Positions 1 to 7,947 of a stretch of DNA of 64,000 nucleotides are shown here, one piece after another. The notes below the pieces were generated by a model. The model searched no databases and was not told the origin of the DNA. It saw only the letters and a program-made list of their open reading frames with translations. The stretch lies in the NCBI RefSeq assembly GCF_040361195.1, contig NZ_APNE01000006.1; one strand, given 5' to 3'. Made by a program: the position numbers and the translations under genes. This stretch comes from Salinisphaera hydrothermalis (GTDB lineage: Bacteria; Pseudomonadota; Gammaproteobacteria; Nevskiales; Salinisphaeraceae). Positions within the stretch are counted from its first letter, which is position 1. Each line of letters opens with the position of its first letter.

Positions 1-46
1 AGCACAGTGGACTGGTAGCTAATCAGCCCACCGGGGCAAGACACAA

Positions 47-292
47 GGGCGTGTCGTCATGAGAGGCGCCACCGCATGAGGCCCACCCATCGTGTCAGGC
101 AAGGCGCATGCCGCCGAGCCATGCAACGCCGCCTGGCGCGGTGGGCGGGCCTCACCCGCAGGGCCCGTGCCCGTGAGGCGGCACTCCGGCGTTATCGTTC
201 GCTCACGTGGCGGGGCCATGCGACGCTCACGATGCCTTGTCTTGCCACCTCACGGGCGCGGGTGCGGCGGTGTATCTCATGACAACACGCCC
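47..292. mobile_element. MITE-like element with terminal inverted repeats
   Basis: The 18 bases at 47-64 are the reverse complement of 275-292 with one mismatch, and the match continues more weakly for about 11 further bases on each side (about 24 of 29 overall). The 246-bp interior has no credible open reading frame and holds further GC-rich inverted repeats, such as cctcac/gtgagg around 152-180. This is the layout of a miniature inverted-repeat element or a deleted insertion-sequence derivative. The gggcgtgt ends resemble those of IS5-like elements from memory only. No target duplication is visible. The rest of 1-409 holds no gene that I can support. Confidence 0.35.
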
Positions 293-409
293 TAGTTGGC
301 TTGGCGCAGATCCACTTCGCTCATCGCTGTAGCGTGTTGCCGTCTGTGAAGCTGATTTTCGTCTCCAAAAACGGGTACGTTCCAGCTCCATGGACGATAG
401 GGGGCTCGC

Positions 410-796
410 ATGGAACCGAACTACTTCAGATTGACCCTGTCGGTAGCCGCCGGCGTATTCCTTGGCCTTTTGGTGTTTTCGCTTTTTTCGTGGTTCGCCG
501 CCATGCTCTGGCTCGGCGCGGTGACTGCCCATCTCGACGAGATCGTCGGCTCCGTGTCTTCATCGTCGTCATCCGCGCCGGCAACGATATCCTCGAACGC
601 GCAGGTCTCGTCGGATCGTGCCGAGATCAATGCCGGCGACCGTCAAAACACGAAGACCGGAAAGCGGCTTCGTTTTCTCTGTGACGAGTGGACTCGTAAT
701 GCCAGTGCTACGCCGACACAGACAACGATTTCGGGAGCTGGTGACGCCTGTCGCCGCTACCAGCATTACATTGATACAGGCGTCGTTTTGAAGTAG
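410..796 (+). CDS. Small membrane-anchored hypothetical protein
   Basis: This 128-residue protein begins with one hydrophobic segment (about residues 8-36) followed by a serine-rich linker (about 48-62). It ends with a polar region containing a pair of cysteines near CDEW and DACRRY. The start has a good ribosome site (taggggg) six bases upstream. I do not recognise the family. The pattern fits a bitopic inner-membrane protein with a small periplasmic domain, possibly disulfide-bonded. Its last 89 bases overlap the 3' end of the convergent HTH gene. The neighbouring HTH gene and upstream repeat element suggest accessory DNA, possibly a phage remnant, but no structural phage gene is present to confirm this. 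Confidence 0.55.
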   Translation: MEPNYFRLTLSVAAGVFLGLLVFSLFSWFAAMLWLGAVTAHLDEIVGSVSSSSSSAPATISSNAQVSSDRAEINAGDRQNTKTGKRLRFLCDEWTRNASATPTQTTISGAGDACRRYQHYIDTGVVLK

Positions 797-1088
797 TCGA
801 GCTCGCGCTTAGCTCAACCTGAGGCGCACCAGGTTGTTGATAGTGTCGCCTCAACAGTTCCAGCCCGTGAGCTCTCGAACAGGCGGCCGTGACATCGCGA
901 CCGAAGCGGTGTCCGTCCCACTGATGCGGACGCGACGGCAGCACCGGCAGCCCGGAGGCCACCGAGGCCAGCACCAGAAACGCCGCACGCGGCATGCGTC
1001 CGGTGGATCGCCAGCGGTAGAGCGTCGCCGGCGAGATCTCCAGCAACGTCGTAATCTGATCCGGCCGCAACCAGACTCGATCGAGCAC
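708..1088 (-). CDS. Small helix-turn-helix DNA-binding protein
   Basis: The N-terminal 40 residues form a compact helix-turn-helix with the pattern LRPDQITTLLEISPATLYRW, typical of small Cro/MerR-like or phage regulators. A conserved-looking block HQWDGHRFG follows. The best start is a GTG at 1088, giving 126 residues. The C-terminal 30 residues, which overlap the convergent gene at 708-796, are low in recognisable content. The upstream region is AT-rich and holds a palindrome at 1124-1139, so autoregulation is likely. Similar small HTH proteins occur in filamentous phage and integrative-element remnants. That placement is inference, because no replication or coat gene is nearby. Confidence 0.55.
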   Translation of the reverse strand: MLDRVWLRPDQITTLLEISPATLYRWRSTGRMPRAAFLVLASVASGLPVLPSRPHQWDGHRFGRDVTAACSRAHGLELLRRHYQQPGAPQVELSASSTTSKRRLYQCNAGSGDRRHQLPKSLSVSA

Positions 1089-1123
1089 CGAGGCCGACGA
1101 GTTCAGCCGCGTCCGATACTGTG

Positions 1124-1139
1124 CATAATGTATATTATG
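1124..1139. promoter_or_regulatory. AT-rich palindrome, probable operator of the HTH gene
   Basis: The 16-base CATAATGTATATTATG is an imperfect palindrome (14 of 16 positions symmetric) lying 36 bases upstream of the GTG start of the minus-strand HTH gene. It sits in an AT-rich island in otherwise GC-rich DNA and contains TATAAT-like hexamers on the minus strand. It therefore probably combines a -10 element and a repressor-binding site. Confidence 0.4.
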
Positions 1140-1197
1140 TTAAATTACGTTATGACCGATTTCGTTCCGCACTGCTGAATGCCGCAAGACTGCGTCA

Positions 1198-2088
1198 CTA
1201 CTGCGGCAGATAGACGTTCGAGACCTTGGCCTTGTCTTCTGGCTCGACGTGAATCGTTACCGTACTGTCAGCGACCTCATCTTCGATTGCGGCTTCAAGC
1301 CGGTCGCAGATGACGTGGGCTTCATCGACCGACATGTTACCGGGCACTACCAGATGAAAATCGATGAACGTCCGTCGGCCGGCATGCCGTGTCCGTAGAT
1401 CGTGGGCCTGATAAGCCCCCTCCGAATGGTGAAAGATCGCGGTCCGTATTCGATTGAGTTCGTTTTCGGATACCGCTTCATCCATCAGGCCACCCACGGA
1501 TTCCCGCACGAGTTGCCAGCCGGACCACAGGATATTGATTGCCACGAGAATTGCGATCGTCGGGTCCAGCCATAGCCACCCGGTCAGACCGACGAGCACA
1601 ACACCGGCAAAAACGCCGACCGATGTCACCACGTCCGCGTACAGGTGGCGTCCATCGGCGACTAACGCTGGCGACTTCACTCGTCTGCCTTGACGTACCA
1701 AAACCGCCGCCCATACGGCATTGATTACGGTGGCCGCCGCATTAAGCAGCAGCCCACGCAGTGGCGCATTGAGCGTATGTAATTCGAAGAAGGTCTGCGC
1801 CGCTTCACGAAATATTGCCAGCGCAGCAATCACGATCAGCACGCCTTCGAGCACGGCGGAAAAATATTCCGCCTTGTGATGACCGTACGGATGATTTTCG
1901 TCGGCCGGCATCGCGCTGACGCGAAGCGCGACAACTGCGGCGCCAGCAGCCACGATATTGATGATGCTCTCGAGCGCGTCGGAATACAGCGCGGCACTGC
2001 CCGTGACCGCGTATGCCACGTACTTCAGCAAAAACACGATGATGCCGACGATAACGCTGCCGACGGCGTAACGAACGGTCGTAATCAC
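1198..2088 (-). CDS. Cation diffusion facilitator (CDF) family metal transporter
   Basis: The 296-residue protein has six predicted membrane segments in the first 210 residues and a cytoplasmic ferredoxin-like C-terminal domain, the CDF/FieF layout. The family exports Zn2+, Fe2+ or similar divalent ions from the cytoplasm in exchange for protons. H148-x-x-x-D152 in segment 5 (HLYAD) matches the family metal site. The segment 2 site reads D37-A-L-E-S41, so the second acidic ligand of FieF is a serine here. HPYGHHKAE (residues 66-74) is the conserved loop after segment 2. The gene stands alone. Substrate cannot be assigned from sequence. Confidence 0.9.
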   Translation of the reverse strand: MITTVRYAVGSVIVGIIVFLLKYVAYAVTGSAALYSDALESIINIVAAGAAVVALRVSAMPADENHPYGHHKAEYFSAVLEGVLIVIAALAIFREAAQTFFELHTLNAPLRGLLLNAAATVINAVWAAVLVRQGRRVKSPALVADGRHLYADVVTSVGVFAGVVLVGLTGWLWLDPTIAILVAINILWSGWQLVRESVGGLMDEAVSENELNRIRTAIFHHSEGAYQAHDLRTRHAGRRTFIDFHLVVPGNMSVDEAHVICDRLEAAIEDEVADSTVTIHVEPEDKAKVSNVYLPQ

Positions 2089-2233
2089 TGAGCAGCCGTG
2101 CCGGGAAACGGCTGCGGATAATAGAGGCGTACGCCTGTAAATTGCAATTTCGCCCCGTAGGGTCGATTTTTATGCCTGCATTACCAAACTTTCATCTTGC
2201 CAAGTTTGTTACCACGCCGAGCGTGATGCCCTG

Positions 2234-2560
2234 CTAATTGGGTTTGTCGTCCACTTTCGGCCCCTCGCCGCCAGGCGTAGCTGGCCCAATTTTCTGCTGG
2301 CCCAGCTGCTCGCGAAGGCTGCCTAGCTCTTTAAGCGTTGCAACGACATGGGCGAGACGTTCTTCCGACCATTTCTGCACATAGGACGGCACGCTGCCAT
2401 CGCCATTGCTCATATGCGAATCGACGGCCAGCGCATCGGTCAGATGTGCTTCGAAGCGCTCGATATCAGGGAGAACGCTCGCCAATTGCTCGCGCGGCAA
2501 CGCGACACCACCGATGTCGATATGTGAAGACGGAAGTCGATGCGGATCGGTTACGCTCAT
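2234..2560 (-). CDS. Hypothetical protein, 108 residues
   Basis: This is a small soluble protein with no signal peptide and a probable helical core (about residues 22-88). The C-terminal tail is rich in glycine, proline and charged residues. I do not recognise a family. It is the only open frame across 2234-2560, has GC-rich third positions like its neighbours and an ATG start preceded by an AT-rich stretch, so it is probably a real gene. It lies between the CDF transporter and the DadA-like oxidase on the same strand, with gaps of about 145 and 265 bases, so operon membership is doubtful. Confidence 0.5.
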   Translation of the reverse strand: MSVTDPHRLPSSHIDIGGVALPREQLASVLPDIERFEAHLTDALAVDSHMSNGDGSVPSYVQKWSEERLAHVVATLKELGSLREQLGQQKIGPATPGGEGPKVDDKPN

Positions 2561-2726
2561 ATAGATTACTTATCGCAAATTCAAATTTAAGAACTCGCTT
2601 TTACCGAGACGATACTTGCTCTTGCGGCCTGAATTCAGGTCCTCGCCGGGTCAATCACGGCCATGAAGATGGCGTGACGACCGACTTGGTTTCGCGAGCA
2701 TCTAGGTATCATGACCGCCGTCGCGC

Positions 2727-3968
2727 TCAAAACCGATCGCTCCGGAACGGTTTCATATCCACGATCGGACGCTCGCCGTCCATGAGTTCGCCGACCAGAC
2801 GGCCCGTCGTCGGCCCTAGTGTGAACCCTTGATGCCCGTGACCGAAGGCAAACCACAGGTTTTCATGCTGATGCGCGGGCCCGATGACCGGTTTCATATC
2901 GGCCAAGCACGGCCGCGCGCCCTTCCACGGCTCGGCCTCCTTACGCGCGCCAAGCGCGAACATTTCGCGGGCCGCCTCTTCGGCCGCCGACAGCTGACCA
3001 AAACGTGCCGGCGCATCGATGGTATTAAGTTCGGCGCCAGTGGTCAGCCGCAGACCCGCCCGTTTCGGCGTAAGCAGATAGCCCTTCTCAAAGTCCATCA
3101 CGCCATAGTTGAGCGCCCTGCCCTCGGCCGGTTCGTAATGCATGTGATAACCGCGCATGACGAACATCGGCATGCGGTAGCCGAGCCGGTCGAGCCAGAC
3201 CGGCGACCACGGCCCGGTGGCCAGCACGAGGTCGTCGGCCCGATGTTCGCCGCGATCGGTATCGAGACGCCAGCCATGGCCCGAAGGCTCGGCGCTGCGA
3301 GCCTCGGCTTTTTCGATACGCCCACCGCGGGCGACGAAATCGTCCGCATAGGCTTGTACCAGAGCACCGGGATCAACCACTGACCAGGCATTGGTCCAGT
3401 GAATGGCGCCAATGGCGCAGGAACCAAGGGACGGCTCGATCGTATGCAACTGGGCGGCGTCGAGCGCCTCGAACATCACCCCGAATCGCTCGCGGAATTC
3501 GGCGGCCTGGGCGAGCTCGGCCTGGAAGGTATCGCTCGAGCGAAACACCTGCAGCCAGCCGTCGCGACGAATCAGATGTTCGGCGTTGGCCGCGGTGAAC
3601 ATCACCTCATGTTCGGTCGTGCAATGCTGAATAAGCGACGCATATTCGGGCACGATGCGCGCAAAACTCTTGGGCGCCGAATACCGCCAGTACTGCCACA
3701 GCGGATTCGCTTCGGCGAACATGGCGCCGGTGCGATAGCGAATATCGATGCTGCGGTTGGGCAGGACGCGCCAGATATCGGACAGATCACGCGGAAACGG
3801 ATGCGGTTTGACCGCCTCGCGCTGAATAAGCCCCGCATTACCATAGGATGTTTCGCGACCGGGCTCGCGTCGGTCGACAAGCGTGACCTCGCGGCCGCGC
3901 AAGCGAAGATGCCAGGCAATGCTAACGCCGACCATGCCGGCTCCGAGTACCACAGTGTGTCGAGACAT
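2727..3968 (-). CDS. DadA-like FAD-dependent amino acid oxidase/dehydrogenase
   Basis: The protein opens with the dinucleotide-binding motif VVLGAGMVGVSIAW and ends with the glycine-rich FAD-contact segment FGHGHQGFTLGPTTG, the two ends of the DAO/DadA fold. DadA enzymes oxidatively deaminate D-amino acids and pass electrons to the respiratory chain. I start at the ATG at 3968, directly before the Rossmann strand, giving 413 residues. An upstream in-frame GTG at 4025 would add 19 residues that do not look like protein. No racemase (DadX) is adjacent, so the substrate could be a D-amino acid or another secondary amine such as sarcosine. It diverges from the TPP-riboswitch operon. Confidence 0.82.
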   Translation of the reverse strand: MSRHTVVLGAGMVGVSIAWHLRLRGREVTLVDRREPGRETSYGNAGLIQREAVKPHPFPRDLSDIWRVLPNRSIDIRYRTGAMFAEANPLWQYWRYSAPKSFARIVPEYASLIQHCTTEHEVMFTAANAEHLIRRDGWLQVFRSSDTFQAELAQAAEFRERFGVMFEALDAAQLHTIEPSLGSCAIGAIHWTNAWSVVDPGALVQAYADDFVARGGRIEKAEARSAEPSGHGWRLDTDRGEHRADDLVLATGPWSPVWLDRLGYRMPMFVMRGYHMHYEPAEGRALNYGVMDFEKGYLLTPKRAGLRLTTGAELNTIDAPARFGQLSAAEEAAREMFALGARKEAEPWKGARPCLADMKPVIGPAHQHENLWFAFGHGHQGFTLGPTTGRLVGELMDGERPIVDMKPFRSDRF

Positions 3969-4059
3969 GCTCGGCCCGATGGACGTTGGTGAGACTAATG
4001 CTAAACCGCTTGCCGCGGCGGTCAAGCACGGGCTTGTAAGGCGCAGCGACGACGACTAG

Positions 4060-4208
4060 CATGACCGGTGTCCAAGGGGAGCCAAACGGCTGAGAGGTCC
4101 GCACAAAGCGGACGACCCTGGGGCCTGCGTTTCGCGACACTGCTCGCCATCGACGAGTTGCAGGCCCTCGTACCTGATCCGGTTAGTACCGGCGTAGGAA
4201 TGGCCATG
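4060..4208 (+). promoter_or_regulatory. TPP riboswitch (THI element)
   Basis: The leader of the transporter gene holds the conserved THI-box blocks in order: GGGGAGCC near 4076-4083, GGCTGAGAGG near 4088-4097, GACCC near 4113-4118, then CCTGATCCGGTTAGTACCGG with GCGTAGGAA ending near 4200. CATGACC at 4060-4066 can pair with GGCCATG at 4202-4208 to close helix P1. TPP riboswitches switch off thiamine synthesis or uptake genes when thiamine pyrophosphate is plentiful. The start codon lies 33 bases downstream and has no strong Shine-Dalgarno sequence, which suits translational control. No clear intrinsic terminator is seen. Confidence 0.93.
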
Positions 4209-4240
4209 AAACATTTGCACACCATCTTCGGCGCTGCGTC

Positions 4241-4849
4241 ATGAGCGCTTTTCTCGACGCCCTTTGGCACGGTTTCTTCGATGCGTCCTGGATCGAGCAG
4301 ACGGCCACGGTGCTCGGCTTGTTGGGGGTATGGCTGGCGACGCGCCAGAGTCTCGCGAATTTCCCGATCGGGCTGGTACAGGTGGTGCTCGCCGCTATCG
4401 TCTTTGCCGGACAACGGCTGTATGCCGATATGTCGCTCCAAGGAGTTTATTTCATTGCTCTGGTGTATGGCTGGTGGTGCTGGACGCACCCTAATCACCG
4501 CCGTTCGCGTCTGCCGGTGACCCGGCTGGGTACAACGCAACTCGTCGGTTTGATTACGCTGGGCCTGATCGCGACCGCGGGCTGGGGGGCCCTGCTCGCT
4601 CGGCTCGGCGACCCTATGCCGTGGCGCGATGCTTTCATCGCCGCGTTCGGCGTATTGTCGCAATGGCTCGAGGCGCGCAAAAAGATCGAGGCCTGGGGCG
4701 GATGGGTCGTAGTGAATATCGCCGGCCTAGCCGTGTATACCGCTATCGGGCTGTACTGGTTCGTATTCCTGTATAGCCTTTACTTGGTGCTCTCTTTCAT
4801 TGGCCTGCGTTCGTGGTCGATCAGCTACCGGCAGGACGCGCCCGCGTGA
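4241..4849 (+). CDS. pnuT: PnuC-family transporter, probable thiamine importer (PnuT type)
   Basis: The 202-residue protein has seven or so membrane segments and the PnuC-family signatures YGWWCW (about residue 76) and the segment LSQWLEARKKIEAWGGW (about 139-155). PnuC proteins carry vitamins by facilitated diffusion, trapped inside by phosphorylation. PnuC proper takes nicotinamide riboside, while PnuT paralogues take thiamine. The TPP riboswitch directly upstream strongly favours thiamine as substrate. The next gene, a kinase, overlaps the stop codon by 4 bases, so importer and trapping kinase are probably co-translated. The gene symbol rests on regulatory context rather than on substrate-binding residues. 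Confidence 0.85.
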   Translation: MSAFLDALWHGFFDASWIEQTATVLGLLGVWLATRQSLANFPIGLVQVVLAAIVFAGQRLYADMSLQGVYFIALVYGWWCWTHPNHRRSRLPVTRLGTTQLVGLITLGLIATAGWGALLARLGDPMPWRDAFIAAFGVLSQWLEARKKIEAWGGWVVVNIAGLAVYTAIGLYWFVFLYSLYLVLSFIGLRSWSISYRQDAPA

Positions 4850-5406
4850 CCGCGCGCATTGCCGTATTCGGGACCGAGTCGACCGGCAAAACCACCCTCG
4901 CACGCCGGCTGGCCGACCTGTTCGCCGCGCCTTGGGCCCCGGAATACGTGCGTTGCTTCTGGGATGAACATAACGGCGTCATTCGCGACGAGGATCTCGG
5001 CACCATCGCCGAAGGCCAAATAGAAAACGAGGAAACCGCAGCCGCTCGGGCCGATTCGATCGTCATTTGTGACACCGAGCTGATCACTAACACAATCTGG
5101 GCAGATCTTCTGTTTCCCGGTGCTTGCCCCGATTGGGTGCGTCGGGAAGCGGAACGCCGCGCGCCAAACTATGCGCTTTACCTGCTTTGCGATACCGATG
5201 TCGAATTCGTGGACGACGGGCAACGCTGTTTTCCGGGTACCGCCGAACGCGAACGTTGTCGGCAAATCTGGCGGCAGGCTCTGATCGCGCGCAATTTGCC
5301 GTTCGTGGAGGTCAGCGGCTCGCTGGAAACGCGACTGATGCACGCCGCGAGCGCCATCGAACGCGTTGCCGGCGTCATCGTTGCCAGCCCCGGTTCGACG
5401 CGCTGA
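4846..5406 (+). CDS. NadR-like P-loop kinase, candidate thiamine kinase
   Basis: The protein matches the ribosylnicotinamide kinase domain of NadR along its full length. It has the Walker A loop GTESTGKT (about residues 9-16), a WAPEYVR block, the CDTELIT strand and a FVDDGQR segment. The NadR adenylyltransferase domain is absent. The GTG start at 4846 overlaps the transporter stop (GTGA); an upstream GTG at 4813 is less likely. NadR kinases phosphorylate nicotinamide riboside for NAD salvage. Placement under a TPP riboswitch behind a thiamine-type transporter suggests instead that it phosphorylates thiamine or a thiamine precursor and traps it. The family is secure; the substrate is inference. 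Confidence 0.85.
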   Translation: MTARIAVFGTESTGKTTLARRLADLFAAPWAPEYVRCFWDEHNGVIRDEDLGTIAEGQIENEETAAARADSIVICDTELITNTIWADLLFPGACPDWVRREAERRAPNYALYLLCDTDVEFVDDGQRCFPGTAERERCRQIWRQALIARNLPFVEVSGSLETRLMHAASAIERVAGVIVASPGSTR

Positions 5407-5593
5407 TTCGACCGGCGCCCGACTCTTTCTGGGTCTCGATCATCGAATCACACTGCATCGCACGCCTGTGTTTGGAGAGAGCGCGGCCAGACGTCATGCT
5501 CGACAACGAGCGGTCGAATATGTCCTATTCGGGCGGTTAGACGACACGGGGGGCTTGCCCCGCCTGTGCCATTCGCTCTTCCCGGAATACGTC

Positions 5594-5989
5594 ATGGTTA
5601 AACCTCTCGGCCTTGCCGCCCTCGTCGCCGTCTTCGGAATAACCGGTTGCGCTGCCGTCACCAGCACGACCAACACGACGGCCGACGCGTTACAAACCGC
5701 GGGACACGGCATATCGGTATCGAGCCGATCCAGCACCAATGCGTCCCGGGGCCAGCCACAGAGCGCACGCGCGGCGCAAACGCGCGCTTACGTCCGCTCG
5801 GAAATGGCCCAATTACGGCGCGAAGCCGCCCGCGGCGGCGGCGAACACATCGACGCGCTAGCCGAATTGATGGGTCGCGACAACGCCCCGGCTCTGGGGC
5901 CGTGGATGCAGAAACATTACAACCGCCTGTTCGCGCCTCAGCAGAGCACGGCGGCATTCGTTCAGAATCTGCAAAGCGCTCGTAGCTAG
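5594..5989 (+). CDS. Small lipoprotein, possibly DUF3015-like
   Basis: I start at the ATG at 5594, which begins a typical lipoprotein signal of about 19 residues ending in the lipobox ITGC. The mature part has a serine/threonine-rich spacer, then a compact helical region with RREAARGGGEHIDALAELMG. That segment resembles, from memory, the DUF3015 family of exported proteins of unknown function. The mature protein is about 113 residues and probably attached to a membrane facing the periplasm. Longer in-frame extension upstream to 5366 lacks a signal sequence and is not used. It lies 185 bases after the kinase gene, so it is probably separate from the thiamine operon. Confidence 0.65.
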   Translation: MVKPLGLAALVAVFGITGCAAVTSTTNTTADALQTAGHGISVSSRSSTNASRGQPQSARAAQTRAYVRSEMAQLRREAARGGGEHIDALAELMGRDNAPALGPWMQKHYNRLFAPQQSTAAFVQNLQSARS

Positions 5990-6103
5990 ACTCGTGTATG
6001 GATTGAAAGCGTTCAGGACCGCACCGCGGTAGCCAGCAAACTGGCCTCGATCCTGCAAGATCGATACACCCATCCGGAACTACACTTCTTAACAGGAGCT
6101 AGG

Positions 6104-6487
6104 ATGCAGTTCATCAAGAGTCGCGCGGCCATTGCTTTCGTACTGGGCGCCACCACGCTATTTGCCTTGCCGGCGCTGGCCGCCGACAACCCGAGTGCGG
6201 CGGCTAGCGCCAGTACCAAGGCAAAGTCGCCGGATCCGTTTACCGACAAGCAGCTCAAGCAATTCGTCAAGGCCCAGGCGAATGTTCAGGCGGTCATCAA
6301 GAAATGGGATGACAAGGTCGCAAAAGCGGACGACAAGAAAGCCGCTCAGAAAAAAGAAAACAAGGCCATGGTCAAGGCTGTTAAAGACAGCGGTTTGACG
6401 CCCAAGCAATACAACCGTATCGCGCAACAGGCGCAGAAAGATCCGGAACTGACCAAGCGCATTCAGTCGTTCATGACGCCACAGTAA
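6104..6487 (+). CDS. DUF4168 domain-containing exported protein
   Basis: A 27-residue Sec signal peptide ends at ALAAD. The mature, lysine-rich helical protein carries the DUF4168 pattern: FTDKQLKQFVKA near the start, then the C-terminal block PKQYNRIAQQAQKDPELTKR. The domain's function is unknown; members are small periplasmic or exported proteins. The ATG has a strong ribosome site (aggag, eight bases upstream). A clear intrinsic terminator follows at 6515-6540, so the gene is probably monocistronic and well expressed. Confidence 0.82.
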   Translation: MQFIKSRAAIAFVLGATTLFALPALAADNPSAAASASTKAKSPDPFTDKQLKQFVKAQANVQAVIKKWDDKVAKADDKKAAQKKENKAMVKAVKDSGLTPKQYNRIAQQAQKDPELTKRIQSFMTPQ

Positions 6488-6514
6488 GCACCATAGCTCT
6501 CGACAGCCCCGACA

Positions 6515-6540
6515 CCGCGCCCTGCCCGGCGCGGTTTTCT
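6515..6540 (+). terminator. Intrinsic terminator after the DUF4168 gene
   Basis: CCGCGCC and GGCGCGG form a perfect 7-bp stem with a 6-base loop, followed by TTTTCT. It starts 28 bases after the stop codon of the DUF4168 gene. Confidence 0.8.
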
Positions 6541-6607
6541 TGCGGCGAAATAGCGGCCGCCGCTTCGCGTCGGTGGTCAAAACCTCCGAATAGGCGCGAC
6601 ATATCGT

Positions 6608-7792
6608 CTACATGCGCTGATGCCAAACCGTTTCGTATAGCGCCACGATTTGCCCGGCGTCTGGCACACGTGGATTGTTCCCCGGCGAGCCCGAAGCCAG
6701 CGCCTGTTCGGCCATGGTATCGAGTGCCGCCTGCCATTTGTCCCGCGAAATGCCGTACGCCGCTGGCCCGGGCACTTCCAATTCCGTGTTCAGAGCAAGC
6801 AGTTCTCGAACGAGCAATCGCACCGCTGCGGCATCCGAATTAGCGGCATTCGCGGCCCCGATGGCACGGGCGCAGGTCGCATATCGCTGCTGTGCCGCTT
6901 CGATCGAATAACGCGTCACCGCCGGCAGCAGCATGGCGTTCGACAGCCCGTGTGGCACGTGAAAAAACGCCCCGATGGGCCGGCTCATTCCATGCACCAG
7001 GGCCACCGAAGCGCTGGAAAAGGCCAATCCGGCCAGGCTGGCACCGAGCATCATGGCTTCGCGCGCCGCGCGATTGTCCGGCTCGTGATAAACGATCCGT
7101 AGATTCGGACCGATCAGGCGCATCGCCGCCAGTGCCTGCTGGTCGGAAAACCCATTGGCCTTGCGGCTGACATAAGCCTCGATGGCATGCGTCAAGGCAT
7201 CGATACCGGTATCGGCGGTCACGCGAGCCGGTACTGACAGACTGAGTTCATAGTCGACGATCGCAGCCGTCGGCATGAAACCGACGCCGACACAAAGCAT
7301 TTTTTCGTCGACCGTATCATCGGTGATAATCGTGAATCGCGTGCATTCGGAACCGGTCCCTGCCGTGGTCGGGATGGCGATCAAGGGTAGCCCGGATTGA
7401 TCCGCCTGATGCGGAAATTTGTAGTCACGGATTTCGCCGCCGAAGTGGGCCAGGACGCCGATCGCTTTGGCCGAATCGATCGGACTACCACCACCGATCG
7501 CAACAACGCTGTCGAAGCCCTGACCGTTGGCCAATCCCTGCCGCATCTTCTCGACCCCGGCTGTGATAGATCGCTCGGTGGGTTCGGGCACGGTGTCGGC
7601 GAACACGTCGGATACCATGCCCACGTCGCGCAGCAATCCTCGGGCCCGGTCGACATAGCCCAACTCCATCATCATGCGATCGGTGACGATCAACGGGCGT
7701 TGTACACCGAGCGCGGCAAGCACACCGGGGAGCCGGTCGAGCGCGCCGCCGCCGACCTCCATGATCCGCGGCATGAGAATGTTGTGGGGCAT
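6608..7792 (-). CDS. Iron-containing (group III) alcohol dehydrogenase
   Basis: The protein has the family's NAD-binding loop GGGSPIDSAK (residues 100-109). The metal ligands are D198 and H202 in DALTHAIEAY, H267 in LVHGMS and H281 in HVPHG. The ATG at 7792 is chosen because a perfect GGAGG lies eight bases upstream. That gives 394 residues, the normal family length; in-frame ATGs further up add 25-31 charged residues with no ribosome site. Enzymes of this family interconvert alcohols and aldehydes in the cytoplasm, with substrates ranging from ethanol to 1,2-propanediol and butanol. Nothing nearby fixes the substrate. It is transcribed towards the convergent DUF4168 gene. Confidence 0.9.
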   Translation of the reverse strand: MPHNILMPRIMEVGGGALDRLPGVLAALGVQRPLIVTDRMMMELGYVDRARGLLRDVGMVSDVFADTVPEPTERSITAGVEKMRQGLANGQGFDSVVAIGGGSPIDSAKAIGVLAHFGGEIRDYKFPHQADQSGLPLIAIPTTAGTGSECTRFTIITDDTVDEKMLCVGVGFMPTAAIVDYELSLSVPARVTADTGIDALTHAIEAYVSRKANGFSDQQALAAMRLIGPNLRIVYHEPDNRAAREAMMLGASLAGLAFSSASVALVHGMSRPIGAFFHVPHGLSNAMLLPAVTRYSIEAAQQRYATCARAIGAANAANSDAAAVRLLVRELLALNTELEVPGPAAYGISRDKWQAALDTMAEQALASGSPGNNPRVPDAGQIVALYETVWHQRM

Positions 7793-7947
7793 GTCCAGCT
7801 CCTCCATTATGGCGGCCTCATCGCGGCCGGGCCGATTGCGTCTTCTGATCTCGTCTTTTGTAGGCATCCGCCAGCGGCGGGTCAAGATATGGGCCTACCC
7901 GTACCGGCGTGTCGGACGCGGCCGCATCGTCCATCAAGGAGAAGTTC

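Noticed and set aside
1..1180. Prophage
   Set aside because: There is one HTH gene, one small membrane protein and a repeat element, but no coat, replication, integrase or attachment sites, so only a remnant can be proposed.
4241..5406. NAD salvage operon (PnuC plus NadR)
   Set aside because: The families fit, but the TPP riboswitch directly upstream argues for thiamine, and the adenylyltransferase domain of NadR is absent.
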